From Enterobacter sp. SA187 (GTDB lineage Bacteria > Pseudomonadota > Gammaproteobacteria > Enterobacterales > Enterobacteriaceae): a DNA stretch of 64,000 nt. The stretch spans positions 2,046,001-2,110,000 of the forward strand of contig NZ_CP019113.1 in NCBI RefSeq assembly GCF_001888805.2. Direction: 5' to 3'. Under the pieces are notes generated by a model that did not search any database, had not been told where the DNA came from, and saw nothing but the letters and a program-made list of their open reading frames with translations. The stretch's first letter is position 1; the number at the start of each line of letters is the position of its first letter. This document shows positions 28,912 to 37,090 of this stretch, one piece after another. The position numbers and the translations under genes are program-made.

Positions 28912-29796
28912 TTAACGGGTATGCTCGCTGAGAAAATCAATAAAGGCGCGGATGCGGGTACTTACCGCCCGATCGCTGTAATAGACGGCGCTGAAAGGCA
29001 TATCCACCGGCAGGCGCTTCGCAGGCAACACTTCTACCAGCTCGCCGCTGGCAATTTCCTTATCGATCATATAATCCGACAGGCAGGCGATGCCGTTGCC
29101 GCCGAGACACAGCTGTTTCAGGGTTTCCCCGCTGTTCGATGAAATGCCGCAGGTGATCTCATAAAGCTGTCCATCCGGGCAGGCGACAGGCCAGGTATTC
29201 AGCGAAACCGGCTCGGTAAAACCAAGGCAGGTATGCTTCTCGAGATCCTCAACGGTTTCAGGTGTGCCATAGCGTGCCAGATAGTCCGGCGAGGCGATCA
29301 TGCGGCGGTAGCTGCTGAACAGCGGGCGGGCGCGCAGGCTGGAGTCGGTGAGCTTACCCACGCGGATCGCCACATCCACTTTACGCTCAATCAGGTTGAT
29401 GAATGTTTCGGACGAGACCAGCGACAGCGTCATTTCCGGATAGCGTTCGCGGAAGGGTTTGATGAGCGGCATTAAGTAATGCAGCACCACCGGTGTGGCG
29501 GCATCGATGCGCAACAGGCCGCGGGGCATTAATCTGGCTTCCATTACTTCATTTTCCGCCGCCGCCATCTCCTGCAAAATAAGCTGTACCCTGCGGAAAT
29601 AGCGCTCGCCTTCTTCGGTCAGGCTGAGCTGGCGGGTGGTGCGGTTGAGCAGGCTGACGCCCAGCTTCATCTCCAGCTTTTTCACCGCCCGGCTGACGGC
29701 GGAGTTAGCCTGGCCTAATTGTTCGGCTGCCCGGCTGAAGCTGCCGCTTTCCACCACCGCCACAAAAATTGCCATCTCTTCCGATGTCGCCTTCAT
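28912..29796 (-). CDS. yafC: LysR-type transcriptional regulator YafC
   Basis: The 294-residue LysR regulator has an N-terminal winged helix-turn-helix (MAIFVAVVESGSFSRAAEQL and SAVSRAVKKLE, about residues 8-40) and a LysR substrate-binding domain. It matches E. coli YafC (304 residues) over nearly its full length, with a slightly shorter C-terminus. Targets are unknown. It lies upstream of the biosynthetic operon in the same orientation. In E. coli it stands next to dkgB, which is missing here. It is likely a backbone gene rather than the cluster's own regulator, though read-through or control of the cluster cannot be excluded. Confidence 0.93.
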   Translation of the reverse strand: MKATSEEMAIFVAVVESGSFSRAAEQLGQANSAVSRAVKKLEMKLGVSLLNRTTRQLSLTEEGERYFRRVQLILQEMAAAENEVMEARLMPRGLLRIDAATPVVLHYLMPLIKPFRERYPEMTLSLVSSETFINLIERKVDVAIRVGKLTDSSLRARPLFSSYRRMIASPDYLARYGTPETVEDLEKHTCLGFTEPVSLNTWPVACPDGQLYEITCGISSNSGETLKQLCLGGNGIACLSDYMIDKEIASGELVEVLPAKRLPVDMPFSAVYYSDRAVSTRIRAFIDFLSEHTR

Positions 29797-30002
29797 TATT
29801 GCCCCTGTCGCAAAATTATTACGCTATTTTAATGATAACTGACACTTATGCATCATAGTTTTACGGGGGCGCAGGCGGAGGGCCTGGTCCCATTAATGAT
29901 GTTTTACCCGAATAGCGTTGAAAGTGTGCGCTAAAATCCCTATAACAGAAAGGCTACTCTGCTTCCGGGGCGGCTCACAGCGACAGAGGTTTGAAACCAA
30001 AA

Positions 30003-30803
30003 GTGCGAAAGAATACCTATGCTATGCGCTATATTGCCGGTCAACCTGCTGAGCGAATTTTGCCGCCAGGTTCATTCGCGAGCATTGGTCAGGCACTGCC
30101 ACCTGGCGCGCCCTTAAGCAGTGACGATAAGATCCGCGTGCTGGTGTGGAACATCTTTAAACAGCAGCGGGCGGAATGGCTCTCTGTGCTGCAAAACTTC
30201 GGTAAAGACGCCCACCTGGTCTTGCTGCAGGAGGCGCAAACCACCCCTGAACTGGTGAGATTCGCCACCACCAACTATCTGGCTGCCGATCAGGTTCCCG
30301 CTTTTGTGCTGCCGCAACACCCCTCCGGCGTGATGACGCTCTCCTCCGCGCATCCGGTCTATTGCTGCCCGCTGCGCGAGCGCGAACCCATCCTGCGGCT
30401 GGCGAAATCGGCGTTGGTCACGGTATATCCCTTGCCGGATTCACGGCTGCTGATGGTGGTGAACGTCCATGCGGTGAATTTCAGTCTCGGCGTCGATGTT
30501 TACAGTAAACAGCTGCTGCCAATTGGCGATCAGATCGCGCAACATAACGGCCCGGTGATCATGGCCGGAGATTTTAATGCCTGGAGCCGCCAGCGTATGA
30601 ACGCGCTGTACCGTTTCTCCAGAGAGATGTCGATGCGCCAGGTGCGCTTTACTGACGACAACCGCCGTCGCGCCTTCGGTCGTCCGCTTGATTTTGTCTT
30701 CTATCGTGGTCTGAACGTGGATCAAGCCTCCGTGCTGGTGACCCGCGCCTCCGATCACAACCCGCTACTCGTCGAATTCAGTCCCGGCAAACCTGATAAA
30801 TAA
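30003..30803 (+). CDS. yafD: Endonuclease/exonuclease/phosphatase family protein YafD
   Basis: A 266-residue EEP-family protein of unknown physiological substrate, very close to E. coli YafD. It shows the family pattern: Asn in VLVWNIFKQQ, Glu in LLQEAQ, GDFNAW near residue 190 and the terminal SDHNPLLVEF. I used the GTG at 30003, which gives the E. coli start (RKNTYAMRY) and its exact length. An upstream TTG would add four residues. It starts about 200 bases from yafC in divergent orientation and is followed by yafE. Confidence 0.93.
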   Translation: MRKNTYAMRYIAGQPAERILPPGSFASIGQALPPGAPLSSDDKIRVLVWNIFKQQRAEWLSVLQNFGKDAHLVLLQEAQTTPELVRFATTNYLAADQVPAFVLPQHPSGVMTLSSAHPVYCCPLREREPILRLAKSALVTVYPLPDSRLLMVVNVHAVNFSLGVDVYSKQLLPIGDQIAQHNGPVIMAGDFNAWSRQRMNALYRFSREMSMRQVRFTDDNRRRAFGRPLDFVFYRGLNVDQASVLVTRASDHNPLLVEFSPGKPDK

Positions 30804-30880
30804 AGGCGTGTCAGGTCTGCCCCTGGGCAGGCCTGCAACCATGGAGCTGCCCTTCATTTAACTCACAGAAGGATGACACC

Positions 30881-31651
30881 ATGACCACGCAATCCCATCA
30901 CGATCACGTCGAAAAACAGTTTGGCTCTCAGGCCAGCGCCTATTTAACCAGCGCTGTACATGCCTCTGGCCGCGATTTACAGCAGCTGCGGACGCGGCTG
31001 GCCGAACATGCCGGCTCGCAGCTTCTGGATCTGGGATGCGGTGCGGGACACGCGAGTTTTACCGCCGCTGGCGTTGTGGCGCAGGTGACGGCTTATGATT
31101 TATCGGCACAAATGCTGGAGGTGGTGGCGAAGGCGGCGCGGGAAAAAGGACTGAACAATATTGATACGCAGCAGGGCTATGCAGAAGCGTTGCCTTTTGC
31201 CGATGCCTCTTTTGAGTTGGTGATCAGCCGCTATTCCGCGCATCACTGGCATGATGTCGGCCAGGCGCTGCGTGAAGTGAAACGCGTACTGAAACCGGGC
31301 GGGACGCTGATTATTATGGACGTGATGTCGCCGGGCCATCCGGTACGGAACATCTGGCTGCAAACGGTGGAGGCGCTGCGCGACACGTCGCATGTGCAGA
31401 ATTATTCATCAGGTGAATGGCTGACGATGATCGCTGAGGCCGGACTGATTTGCCGGACGCTGACCACCGATCGTCTGGTGCTGGAGTTTGCGTCCTGGGT
31501 GGCGCGCATGCGTACACCGCAGCCGCTGTGCGAGGCCATACGCTTATACCAGCAAAGCGCATCCCATGAGGTGCAACGTTATTTCGAATTGCAGGACGAC
31601 GGCTCCTTTACCAGCGACATCATTATGGTCGAGGCGCAGAAAGCGCAATAA
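30881..31651 (+). CDS. yafE: Class I SAM-dependent methyltransferase YafE
   Basis: A 256-residue methyltransferase of the UbiE/Methyltransf_11 type. The SAM-binding motif I is LLDLGCGAGHASF (about residues 48-60), with a post-I Asp in AYDLSAQML and motif LKPGGTLIIMD. The substrate is unknown. The E. coli K-12 annotation is shorter at the N-terminus; here an aaggatgacacc ribosome site stands before the ATG at 30881 and the start is unambiguous. It lies 77 bases after yafD and converges on mltD over a terminator. Confidence 0.93.
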   Translation: MTTQSHHDHVEKQFGSQASAYLTSAVHASGRDLQQLRTRLAEHAGSQLLDLGCGAGHASFTAAGVVAQVTAYDLSAQMLEVVAKAAREKGLNNIDTQQGYAEALPFADASFELVISRYSAHHWHDVGQALREVKRVLKPGGTLIIMDVMSPGHPVRNIWLQTVEALRDTSHVQNYSSGEWLTMIAEAGLICRTLTTDRLVLEFASWVARMRTPQPLCEAIRLYQQSASHEVQRYFELQDDGSFTSDIIMVEAQKAQ

Positions 31652-31667
31652 AAGCGGGAGAAATAAA

Positions 31668-31696
31668 AAAGGCACCGGGGAAGCGGTGCCTTTTTT
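31668..31696. terminator. Bidirectional terminator between yafE and mltD
   Basis: The stem AAAAGGCACC...GGTGCCTTTTTT lies between the converging genes, with A and T runs on both sides. It can therefore serve both directions. Confidence 0.88.
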
Positions 31697-31701
31697 CATC
31701 A

Positions 31702-33066
31702 TCAGGAGTCAGGTGTCGCGCTGTTCTTCACAAACAGCGTCAGCTGATCGCCAGGTTTCAGGTTATCGGTACTGTCGTTCCAGCGCATCACATCTTTGAT
31801 GTTCACGCCGTGACGTTTAGCAATACTCGACAGCGAATCGCCTTTGCGAACGCGATAGGTAATGCTATCGCTGTTGTTCGCCAGGGTCTGCGCGCTGCTG
31901 CCCGCACCGACGGTCAGGTTCTGGCCGACCTTCAGGCTTGCACCCCGCAGATTATTCCATTGCTGGAGATCTTTGGATGTCACGCCGAGACGTGACGCAA
32001 TGCCAGAAAGCGTATCCCCTGAACGTACTTTATAGCTTCGGCTGGTCAGCGGTTTATTATCCGCGAGCAGCGTCGGCTGTACGGCAGCGATTTCGCCGGA
32101 AGCCAGTGATTCACGCAGCTGTTCTGCATGTTTCTGCGGCACCATCACATACTGAGGGCCGCTCGAACCGAGCGTCGAGCCTTTAACGCCTGCGTTAAAG
32201 GTTTTCAGCTTGTTCACGGGTATTCCCGCCATTTCAGCCAGCTGGTTAATCTCAACCGGGCTGTTCAACCTGACGCGCGCCAGCGCACGACTTTCATCTG
32301 TAGAAGGCAGACGAACGCCATAACGCTTGCTGTTCTTGAGAATATCGCTCAAAGCCAGCATTTTTGGCACGTAAATCCTGGTTTCCTGTGGCAGTGAAAG
32401 AGACCAAAAGTCCGTGGGTTTACCCCGGGCTTTATTCGCTTTCATTGCCTTCAGTACACGACCTTCACCGCTGTTATAGGCCGCGACTGTTAATAACCAG
32501 TCGCCGTCAAACATACGGTTCAGACGCTGCATCATGTCGAGCGCGGCCGTTGTGGACGCCACTACATCACGACGCGCATCGTAATTGCGTGTCTGTTTTA
32601 AACCATAATTGCGCCCCGTGCTCGGAATGATTTGCCAAATGCCTGCGGCATTGGCACCAGACGTCGCGTGTGGGTCAAAAGCGCTCTCCACTATGGGTAG
32701 TAGTACCAGTTCCATGGGCATGTTACGTTTCTTAACTTGCCCTGCTATCCAGTACATATACGGCTCTGCCCGTAAAGTTACATCGTGGAGATAGCTCTTA
32801 TTGTTCAAATACTTCTGTTTCTGTTCGCGAATCCGGCCATTCTCCGGAATTCCCATCTTTAGCTCGTCGCCAATGAGAGCCCACAAGTCTTGATCCTGCG
32901 CGAAGGATGTCCCATCGTCCATCCAGCGTGCTTGACTCGTAAACTTTCCTGCTTCCCCTTGACCAGCTGCAGAAAGGCTCTGTGCGTGCTGTTGAACGTT
33001 GCCATCTTGATTAGCCTGGCAACCCACCAGCAGGACAGAGGCGAGTAATATCGCTTTTGCCTTCAT
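31702..33066 (-). CDS. mltD: Membrane-bound lytic murein transglycosylase D
   Basis: A 454-residue lipoprotein (lipobox LLVGC, Cys16) that cleaves peptidoglycan glycan strands to 1,6-anhydro products. The SLT domain carries the catalytic Glu in LPIVESAFDPHATSG near residue 125 and the AAYNSGEGRV motif near 210. At least two LysM repeats (YKVRSGDTLSGIASRLGV and YRVRKGDSLSSIAKRHGV) occupy the last ~110 residues. Length and architecture match E. coli MltD. Confidence 0.96.
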   Translation of the reverse strand: MKAKAILLASVLLVGCQANQDGNVQQHAQSLSAAGQGEAGKFTSQARWMDDGTSFAQDQDLWALIGDELKMGIPENGRIREQKQKYLNNKSYLHDVTLRAEPYMYWIAGQVKKRNMPMELVLLPIVESAFDPHATSGANAAGIWQIIPSTGRNYGLKQTRNYDARRDVVASTTAALDMMQRLNRMFDGDWLLTVAAYNSGEGRVLKAMKANKARGKPTDFWSLSLPQETRIYVPKMLALSDILKNSKRYGVRLPSTDESRALARVRLNSPVEINQLAEMAGIPVNKLKTFNAGVKGSTLGSSGPQYVMVPQKHAEQLRESLASGEIAAVQPTLLADNKPLTSRSYKVRSGDTLSGIASRLGVTSKDLQQWNNLRGASLKVGQNLTVGAGSSAQTLANNSDSITYRVRKGDSLSSIAKRHGVNIKDVMRWNDSTDNLKPGDQLTLFVKNSATPDS

Positions 33067-33136
33067 GTGTGTGTCAATAGTTGCTTAAAAGACGACCGAT
33101 CATAACGGCGATGTTTGCAGAAGACAAGCATAACCG

Positions 33137-33892
33137 TCAGAAGTCATCTTTCTTTGCCCGCAACCAGGCAAAACGCTGCTCAGGCTGTTGCAAATTTGTT
33201 TCTTTATTTATTTGATCAATTAAAACAGGGTCTTGCGTACGTAAAAATAAATTTATATGGCGTTCATTTTTCAGAAAAACGGGTAATGTCTTTTCTTTTT
33301 TTGCGCGTAAGTCTTTAACTTTATTGTAGTAATCATTTATGAGCGAATCGTGCGGTAGGATGCTGCGGGCAAACTTCATATTGGCTAACGTGTATTCATG
33401 TGCGCAACAAACGAGCGTTTCGTCCGGAAGGGCGGCAATTTTGACAAAGGACTGGTACATCTGCTCCGGCGTGCCTTCGAACAGTCTGCCGCACCCGCCA
33501 GAAAACATCGTGTCGCCGGAAAAAAGATAAGGGAAACTGAAGAAACAGATATGTCCTAAAGTGTGACCTGGCGTGGAAAACACCGCGAACTCCATACCCA
33601 AAACGGTGATTTTATCGCCCTCGGTTACAATTTCTGTCGTGCCTTTACCCTGGGTTTCCGCCGGACCGTAGACCGGAATATCGGGATACTGTTGCAGTAA
33701 CGTCTTCATGCCGCCGACATGATCATTGTGATGATGCGTCAGGAAAATAGCGGCGGGCTGCCACTGGTTTTCTTTAATTGCATCCAGCACCGGCGCGGCT
33801 TCGCCCGGATCGACAATCAGACAGCGTCCTTCGTCGTTGCTGAGCACCCAGATGTAGTTGTCCTGGAAGGCGGGAATACTGTTAAGATTCAT
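33137..33892 (-). CDS. gloB: Hydroxyacylglutathione hydrolase (glyoxalase II)
   Basis: GloB hydrolyses S-lactoylglutathione to lactate and glutathione, the second step of methylglyoxal detoxification. The 251-residue metallo-beta-lactamase-fold protein has the metal motif THHHNDHVGG (residues about 52-61), a downstream metal-binding His in TPGHTLGH and a substrate-binding C-terminal domain. It diverges from yafS with a 32-base gap, so the two promoters must overlap. Confidence 0.96.
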   Translation of the reverse strand: MNLNSIPAFQDNYIWVLSNDEGRCLIVDPGEAAPVLDAIKENQWQPAAIFLTHHHNDHVGGMKTLLQQYPDIPVYGPAETQGKGTTEIVTEGDKITVLGMEFAVFSTPGHTLGHICFFSFPYLFSGDTMFSGGCGRLFEGTPEQMYQSFVKIAALPDETLVCCAHEYTLANMKFARSILPHDSLINDYYNKVKDLRAKKEKTLPVFLKNERHINLFLRTQDPVLIDQINKETNLQQPEQRFAWLRAKKDDF

Positions 33893-33924
33893 AATTACCT
33901 CTCAAAGCGTAGCGGAAGGTTGTG

Positions 33925-34641
33925 ATGAAGGCGGCAAGGATACCTCAAACATTTGTGGCACCCGAACACTGGAGTGACTTTCCCGCAGGCGAACATTATC
34001 GTGCCGCGCTGGAACTGCAACTCAAGCCATGGCTGGCGAAAATCTATGGATTTCACCTGCTTAAGATTGGCAATCTCAGCGCAGAAATCAATGTCGAAAC
34101 TTGCGCTATCTCGCATCAGGTCAATGTAGCGCCTCAGGGCGACGCCTTACAGGTGAGGGCGGATCCGCTGCATTTGCCGTTTGCCGATAAATCTATCGAC
34201 GCCTGTTTACTGGCACACACCCACAACTGGTGTGGCGATCCGCACGGCTTATTGCGGGAAGCGGACCGTGTGCTGATTGATGATGGCTGGCTGGTGATCA
34301 GCGGCTTTAATCCGGTAAGCCTGCTTGGGCTGCGCAAACTCGTGCCGATACGCCGACAGTCGGCAATCTACCGCAGCCGCATGTTTACCATGATGCGCCA
34401 GCTGGACTGGCTATCGCTGCTCAACTTTGAAGTGCTGCACTACAGCCGCTTTCACGTCTTACCCTGGCGCAGGCAGGGCGGAAAAATGTTGAGCACCCAT
34501 TTGCCTGCCCTTGGCTGTATGCAGCTGATTGTGGCCCGCAAACGCACCATCCCGCTGACGCTCAATCCCATGAAACAGAGTAAGAGCCGGCAACGCGTCC
34601 GGCAGGCAGTGGGTGCGACGCGTCAGTTTCGTAAACCCTGA
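33925..34641 (+). CDS. yafS: SAM-dependent methyltransferase-like protein YafS
   Basis: A 238-residue protein with a degenerate class I methyltransferase fold, matching E. coli YafS (240 residues). Visible features are VRADPLHLPFADKSIDACLLAHT and DDGWLVISGFNP. The function is unknown. I preferred ATG 33925 over the adjacent GTG 33922 because of the ggaagg ribosome site five bases upstream. Its stop codon directly abuts the rnhA stop with no base between. Confidence 0.9.
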   Translation: MKAARIPQTFVAPEHWSDFPAGEHYRAALELQLKPWLAKIYGFHLLKIGNLSAEINVETCAISHQVNVAPQGDALQVRADPLHLPFADKSIDACLLAHTHNWCGDPHGLLREADRVLIDDGWLVISGFNPVSLLGLRKLVPIRRQSAIYRSRMFTMMRQLDWLSLLNFEVLHYSRFHVLPWRRQGGKMLSTHLPALGCMQLIVARKRTIPLTLNPMKQSKSRQRVRQAVGATRQFRKP

Positions 34642-35109
34642 TCAGGCGTCTGGCTGATAACCGATGTCGTCCTGAGTGGGATTCATGGCCGCCGCGCGCG
34701 CCAGCTCATCGCAGCGTTCGTTCTCCGGATGTCCGGCGTGGCCTTTCACCCACTCCCAGCGGATCTCATGCTGACCAAGGGCGGTGTCCAGGCGCTTCCA
34801 TAAATCGACATTTTTTACCGGTTTTTTTTCGGCGGTTTTCCAGCCGCGTTTTTTCCAGTTATGGATCCACTGCGTGATCCCCTGGCGGACGTACTGGCTG
34901 TCGGTGCTCAGCACCACTTCGCAGTGCTCTTTCAGCGCTTCGAGGGAGACAATAGCGGCCATCAGCTCCATCCGGTTATTGGTGGTCAGCCGATAGCCTT
35001 CGCTGAAGGTTCTTTCATGGCCGCGATAGCGTAATATTGCACCATAACCACCCGGACCCGGGTTACCGAGGCAAGATCCATCGGTGAAAATTTCTACCTG
35101 TTTAAGCAT
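34642..35109 (-). CDS. rnhA: Ribonuclease HI
   Basis: RNase HI degrades RNA in RNA-DNA hybrids. The 155-residue protein equals E. coli in length. It has the catalytic carboxylates Asp10 (IFTDGSCLGNPG), Glu48 (NRMELMA), Asp70 (STDSQYV) and Asp134 (ENERCDELA). The ATG giving MLKQVEIFTDGS was used; an upstream in-frame extension of 26 residues lies in the divergent promoter region shared with dnaQ. Confidence 0.97.
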   Translation of the reverse strand: MLKQVEIFTDGSCLGNPGPGGYGAILRYRGHERTFSEGYRLTTNNRMELMAAIVSLEALKEHCEVVLSTDSQYVRQGITQWIHNWKKRGWKTAEKKPVKNVDLWKRLDTALGQHEIRWEWVKGHAGHPENERCDELARAAAMNPTQDDIGYQPDA

Positions 35110-35174
35110 CTCTGGTAGACTTCCTGTAATTAAAAACGGCAAGTAAAACGATAAGTCTGACATAAATGACCGAC

Positions 35175-35906
35175 ATGAGCACTGCAATTACACGACAGAT
35201 CGTCCTCGATACCGAAACCACCGGTATGAACCAGCTTGGCGTTCATTACGAAGGGCATAAAATCATTGAGATCGGCGCGGTTGAGGTCATCAACCGCCGT
35301 CTGACCGGCAATAACTTCCACGTTTATCTGAAACCGGATCGGCTGGTGGATCCTGAAGCTTTTGGCGTACACGGTATTGCCGACGAGTTTTTGCTGGATA
35401 AACCGACGTTTGCCGACATTGCCGATGAGTTTTTAGATTATATCCGCGGCGCGGAGCTGGTGATCCATAACGCCTCGTTTGATATCGGCTTTATGGATTA
35501 TGAATTCAGCAAGCTGAATCGCGGGATCCCGAAAACGGAAACCTTCTGCAAGATCACCGACAGCCTGGCGCTGGCGCGTAAAATGTTTCCCGGTAAGCGA
35601 AACAGCCTGGATGCGCTCTGCTCGCGTTATGAAATAGACAACAGCAAACGTACGCTGCACGGGGCGTTACTCGACTCCCAAATCCTCGCCGACGTTTTCC
35701 TGCTGATGACCGGCGGGCAAACCAGCATGGCGTTTTCCATGGAAGGGGATAATCAGCAACAGCAGGATGAAACCGGGATTCAGCGCGTTATCCGCCAGGC
35801 GAGCAATCTGCGCGTGGTTTTTGCCAGTGATGAAGAAGTGATGGAGCATGAAAAGCGGCTCGATCTGGTGCAAAAGAAAGGCGGAAGCTGTCTGTGGCGC
35901 GCCTGA
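35175..35906 (+). CDS. dnaQ: DNA polymerase III epsilon subunit (proofreading exonuclease)
   Basis: DnaQ is the 3'-5' proofreading exonuclease of the replicase. The 243-residue protein has ExoI (VLDTETTGM, Asp12/Glu14), ExoII (HNASFDIGFMD) and ExoIII (HGALLDSQILADV). The C-terminal tail ends in GGSCLWRA and tethers to the alpha subunit. An in-frame ATG three codons upstream (35166) is possible; I chose the start that gives the E. coli length. It diverges from rnhA across 65 bases, as in E. coli. Confidence 0.96.
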   Translation: MSTAITRQIVLDTETTGMNQLGVHYEGHKIIEIGAVEVINRRLTGNNFHVYLKPDRLVDPEAFGVHGIADEFLLDKPTFADIADEFLDYIRGAELVIHNASFDIGFMDYEFSKLNRGIPKTETFCKITDSLALARKMFPGKRNSLDALCSRYEIDNSKRTLHGALLDSQILADVFLLMTGGQTSMAFSMEGDNQQQQDETGIQRVIRQASNLRVVFASDEEVMEHEKRLDLVQKKGGSCLWRA

Positions 35907-36034
35907 TATCCGTCGAAAAGCGCTAAAAATCAGCATGTGGGCGATTTTTGCAGCAACTGATTCAAAACTGAAGAAAAAGCGTTGACGCCCTGCATGGTAA
36001 ACCGTAATATTCGCCTCGTTCCCACGGGAACAGT

Positions 36035-36111
36035 GGAGCGGTAGTTCAGTCGGTTAGAATACCTGCCTGTCACGCAGGGGGTCGCGGGTTCGAGTCCCGT
36101 CCGTTCCGCCA
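36035..36111 (+). tRNA. aspV: tRNA-Asp (anticodon GUC), solitary copy
   Basis: A 77-base tRNA identical in sequence to the rrn-distal copy at 12898. It stands between dnaQ and yafV, as aspV does in E. coli, and is followed by its own terminator. No island is inserted here. Confidence 0.97.
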
Positions 36112-36117
36112 CTATTC

Positions 36118-36150
36118 AAAAGCCCTGAATCAGCAATGATTCAGGGCTTT
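36118..36150 (+). terminator. Terminator after aspV
   Basis: A 14-bp inverted repeat built on AAAGCCCTGAATCA and its complement, with a short loop, begins seven bases after the tRNA. Confidence 0.82.
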
Positions 36151-36211
36151 GTCGTTTCTGAAACCATCGTTGTATTTTGCCCTCTCATGACAGAAAGAGG
36201 GCAGCACGGAT

Positions 36212-36982
36212 TTACTCCAGCGTAAAAGGATCCGCATCCTGCCAGGCGGGGAACTTCTCGCGGTACTCCTTCAGCGCCGTCAGGGACAGTTCCGCCTCGA
36301 TGCGTGTCGCCATATGCGGCTCAGCGGTCGCTAAGATCTCACCCTGCGGACTGACAATACGGCTGTCGCCCCGATAATGATGCCCGTTGCCGTCAGTGCC
36401 GACGCGGTTACAGCCCACCACGTACGCCAGGTTCTCAATCGCGCGCGCCACCAGCAACGACTGCCAGTGCAGCGAACGCGGCGCAGGCCAGTTGGCGACA
36501 TACAGTGCCAGATCATAATCGTTGCGATTGCGCGACCATACCGGGAAACGCAGGTCGTAACACACCAGCGGCAGAATGCGCCAGCCGCGCCACTCAAACA
36601 CCACACGCTCATTTCCGGCTTCATAATGATGATGCTCGTCGGCCATACGGAACAGGTGGCGTTTGTCATAATGATGCAGCGTACCGTCCGGCTCCACCAG
36701 CAAAAAGCGGTTTACCGGCCCACGCTCGCTTTGCAGCGCCGCGCTCCCCGCCACCAGCGCATTGGTCTGCCGGGCCTTGTCATGCATCCAGGTGACCACC
36801 TCATCCTGCGGCAGCGATTGCTGCGCGGCTTCCATCGCAAAGCCGGTGGTGAACATCTCCGGCAGGACGATCACATCGCGCCCGGTGAGGGTTTCCAGTT
36901 GTCTGTCAAAATGACGCAGATTGGCCGGACCATCCATCCAGACCAGCGGTTGTTGCAGTAACGTAATTTTCAAACCAGGCAC
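36212..36982 (-). CDS. yafV: Omega-amidase / nitrilase-family hydrolase YafV
   Basis: A 256-residue nitrilase-superfamily amidase. E. coli YafV hydrolyses alpha-ketoglutaramate to 2-oxoglutarate. The triad is visible: Glu in VIVLPEMFTTGF, Lys in YDKRHLFRMADEH and Cys in LPLVCYDLRFPVW. The GTG at 36982 gives the E. coli start (PGLKITLLQQPLVW) and length. A frame ten residues longer has no support. In E. coli ivy lies between yafV and fadE; it is absent here. Confidence 0.93.
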   Translation of the reverse strand: MPGLKITLLQQPLVWMDGPANLRHFDRQLETLTGRDVIVLPEMFTTGFAMEAAQQSLPQDEVVTWMHDKARQTNALVAGSAALQSERGPVNRFLLVEPDGTLHHYDKRHLFRMADEHHHYEAGNERVVFEWRGWRILPLVCYDLRFPVWSRNRNDYDLALYVANWPAPRSLHWQSLLVARAIENLAYVVGCNRVGTDGNGHHYRGDSRIVSPQGEILATAEPHMATRIEAELSLTALKEYREKFPAWQDADPFTLE

Positions 36983-37050
36983 ATTGTGTCTCCCGAAGAT
37001 CCGTATTTTCACACTGTAGCACGGCGTTCAGAGAATGTGTTGGCAATAAA

Positions 37051-37073
37051 AAACCCCGCACGGGGCGGGGTTT
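37051..37073. terminator. Terminator after fadE
   Basis: The inverted repeat AAACCCCG / CGGGGTTT, preceded by an A-run (T-run for the leftward fadE transcript), lies between fadE and yafV. Confidence 0.8.
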
Positions 37074-37090
37074 GACAGTGCGCTTTAACG

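Noticed and set aside
31702..33066. CRISPR or tandem repeats suggested by recurring segments
   Set aside because: The repetition is at protein level (LysM repeats of MltD). No CRISPR-like array of regular repeats and spacers was seen anywhere in the window.
35930..36112. Small minus-strand open frame across aspV
   Set aside because: It lies over the tRNA-Asp gene; such frames are a frequent false prediction opposite tRNAs.
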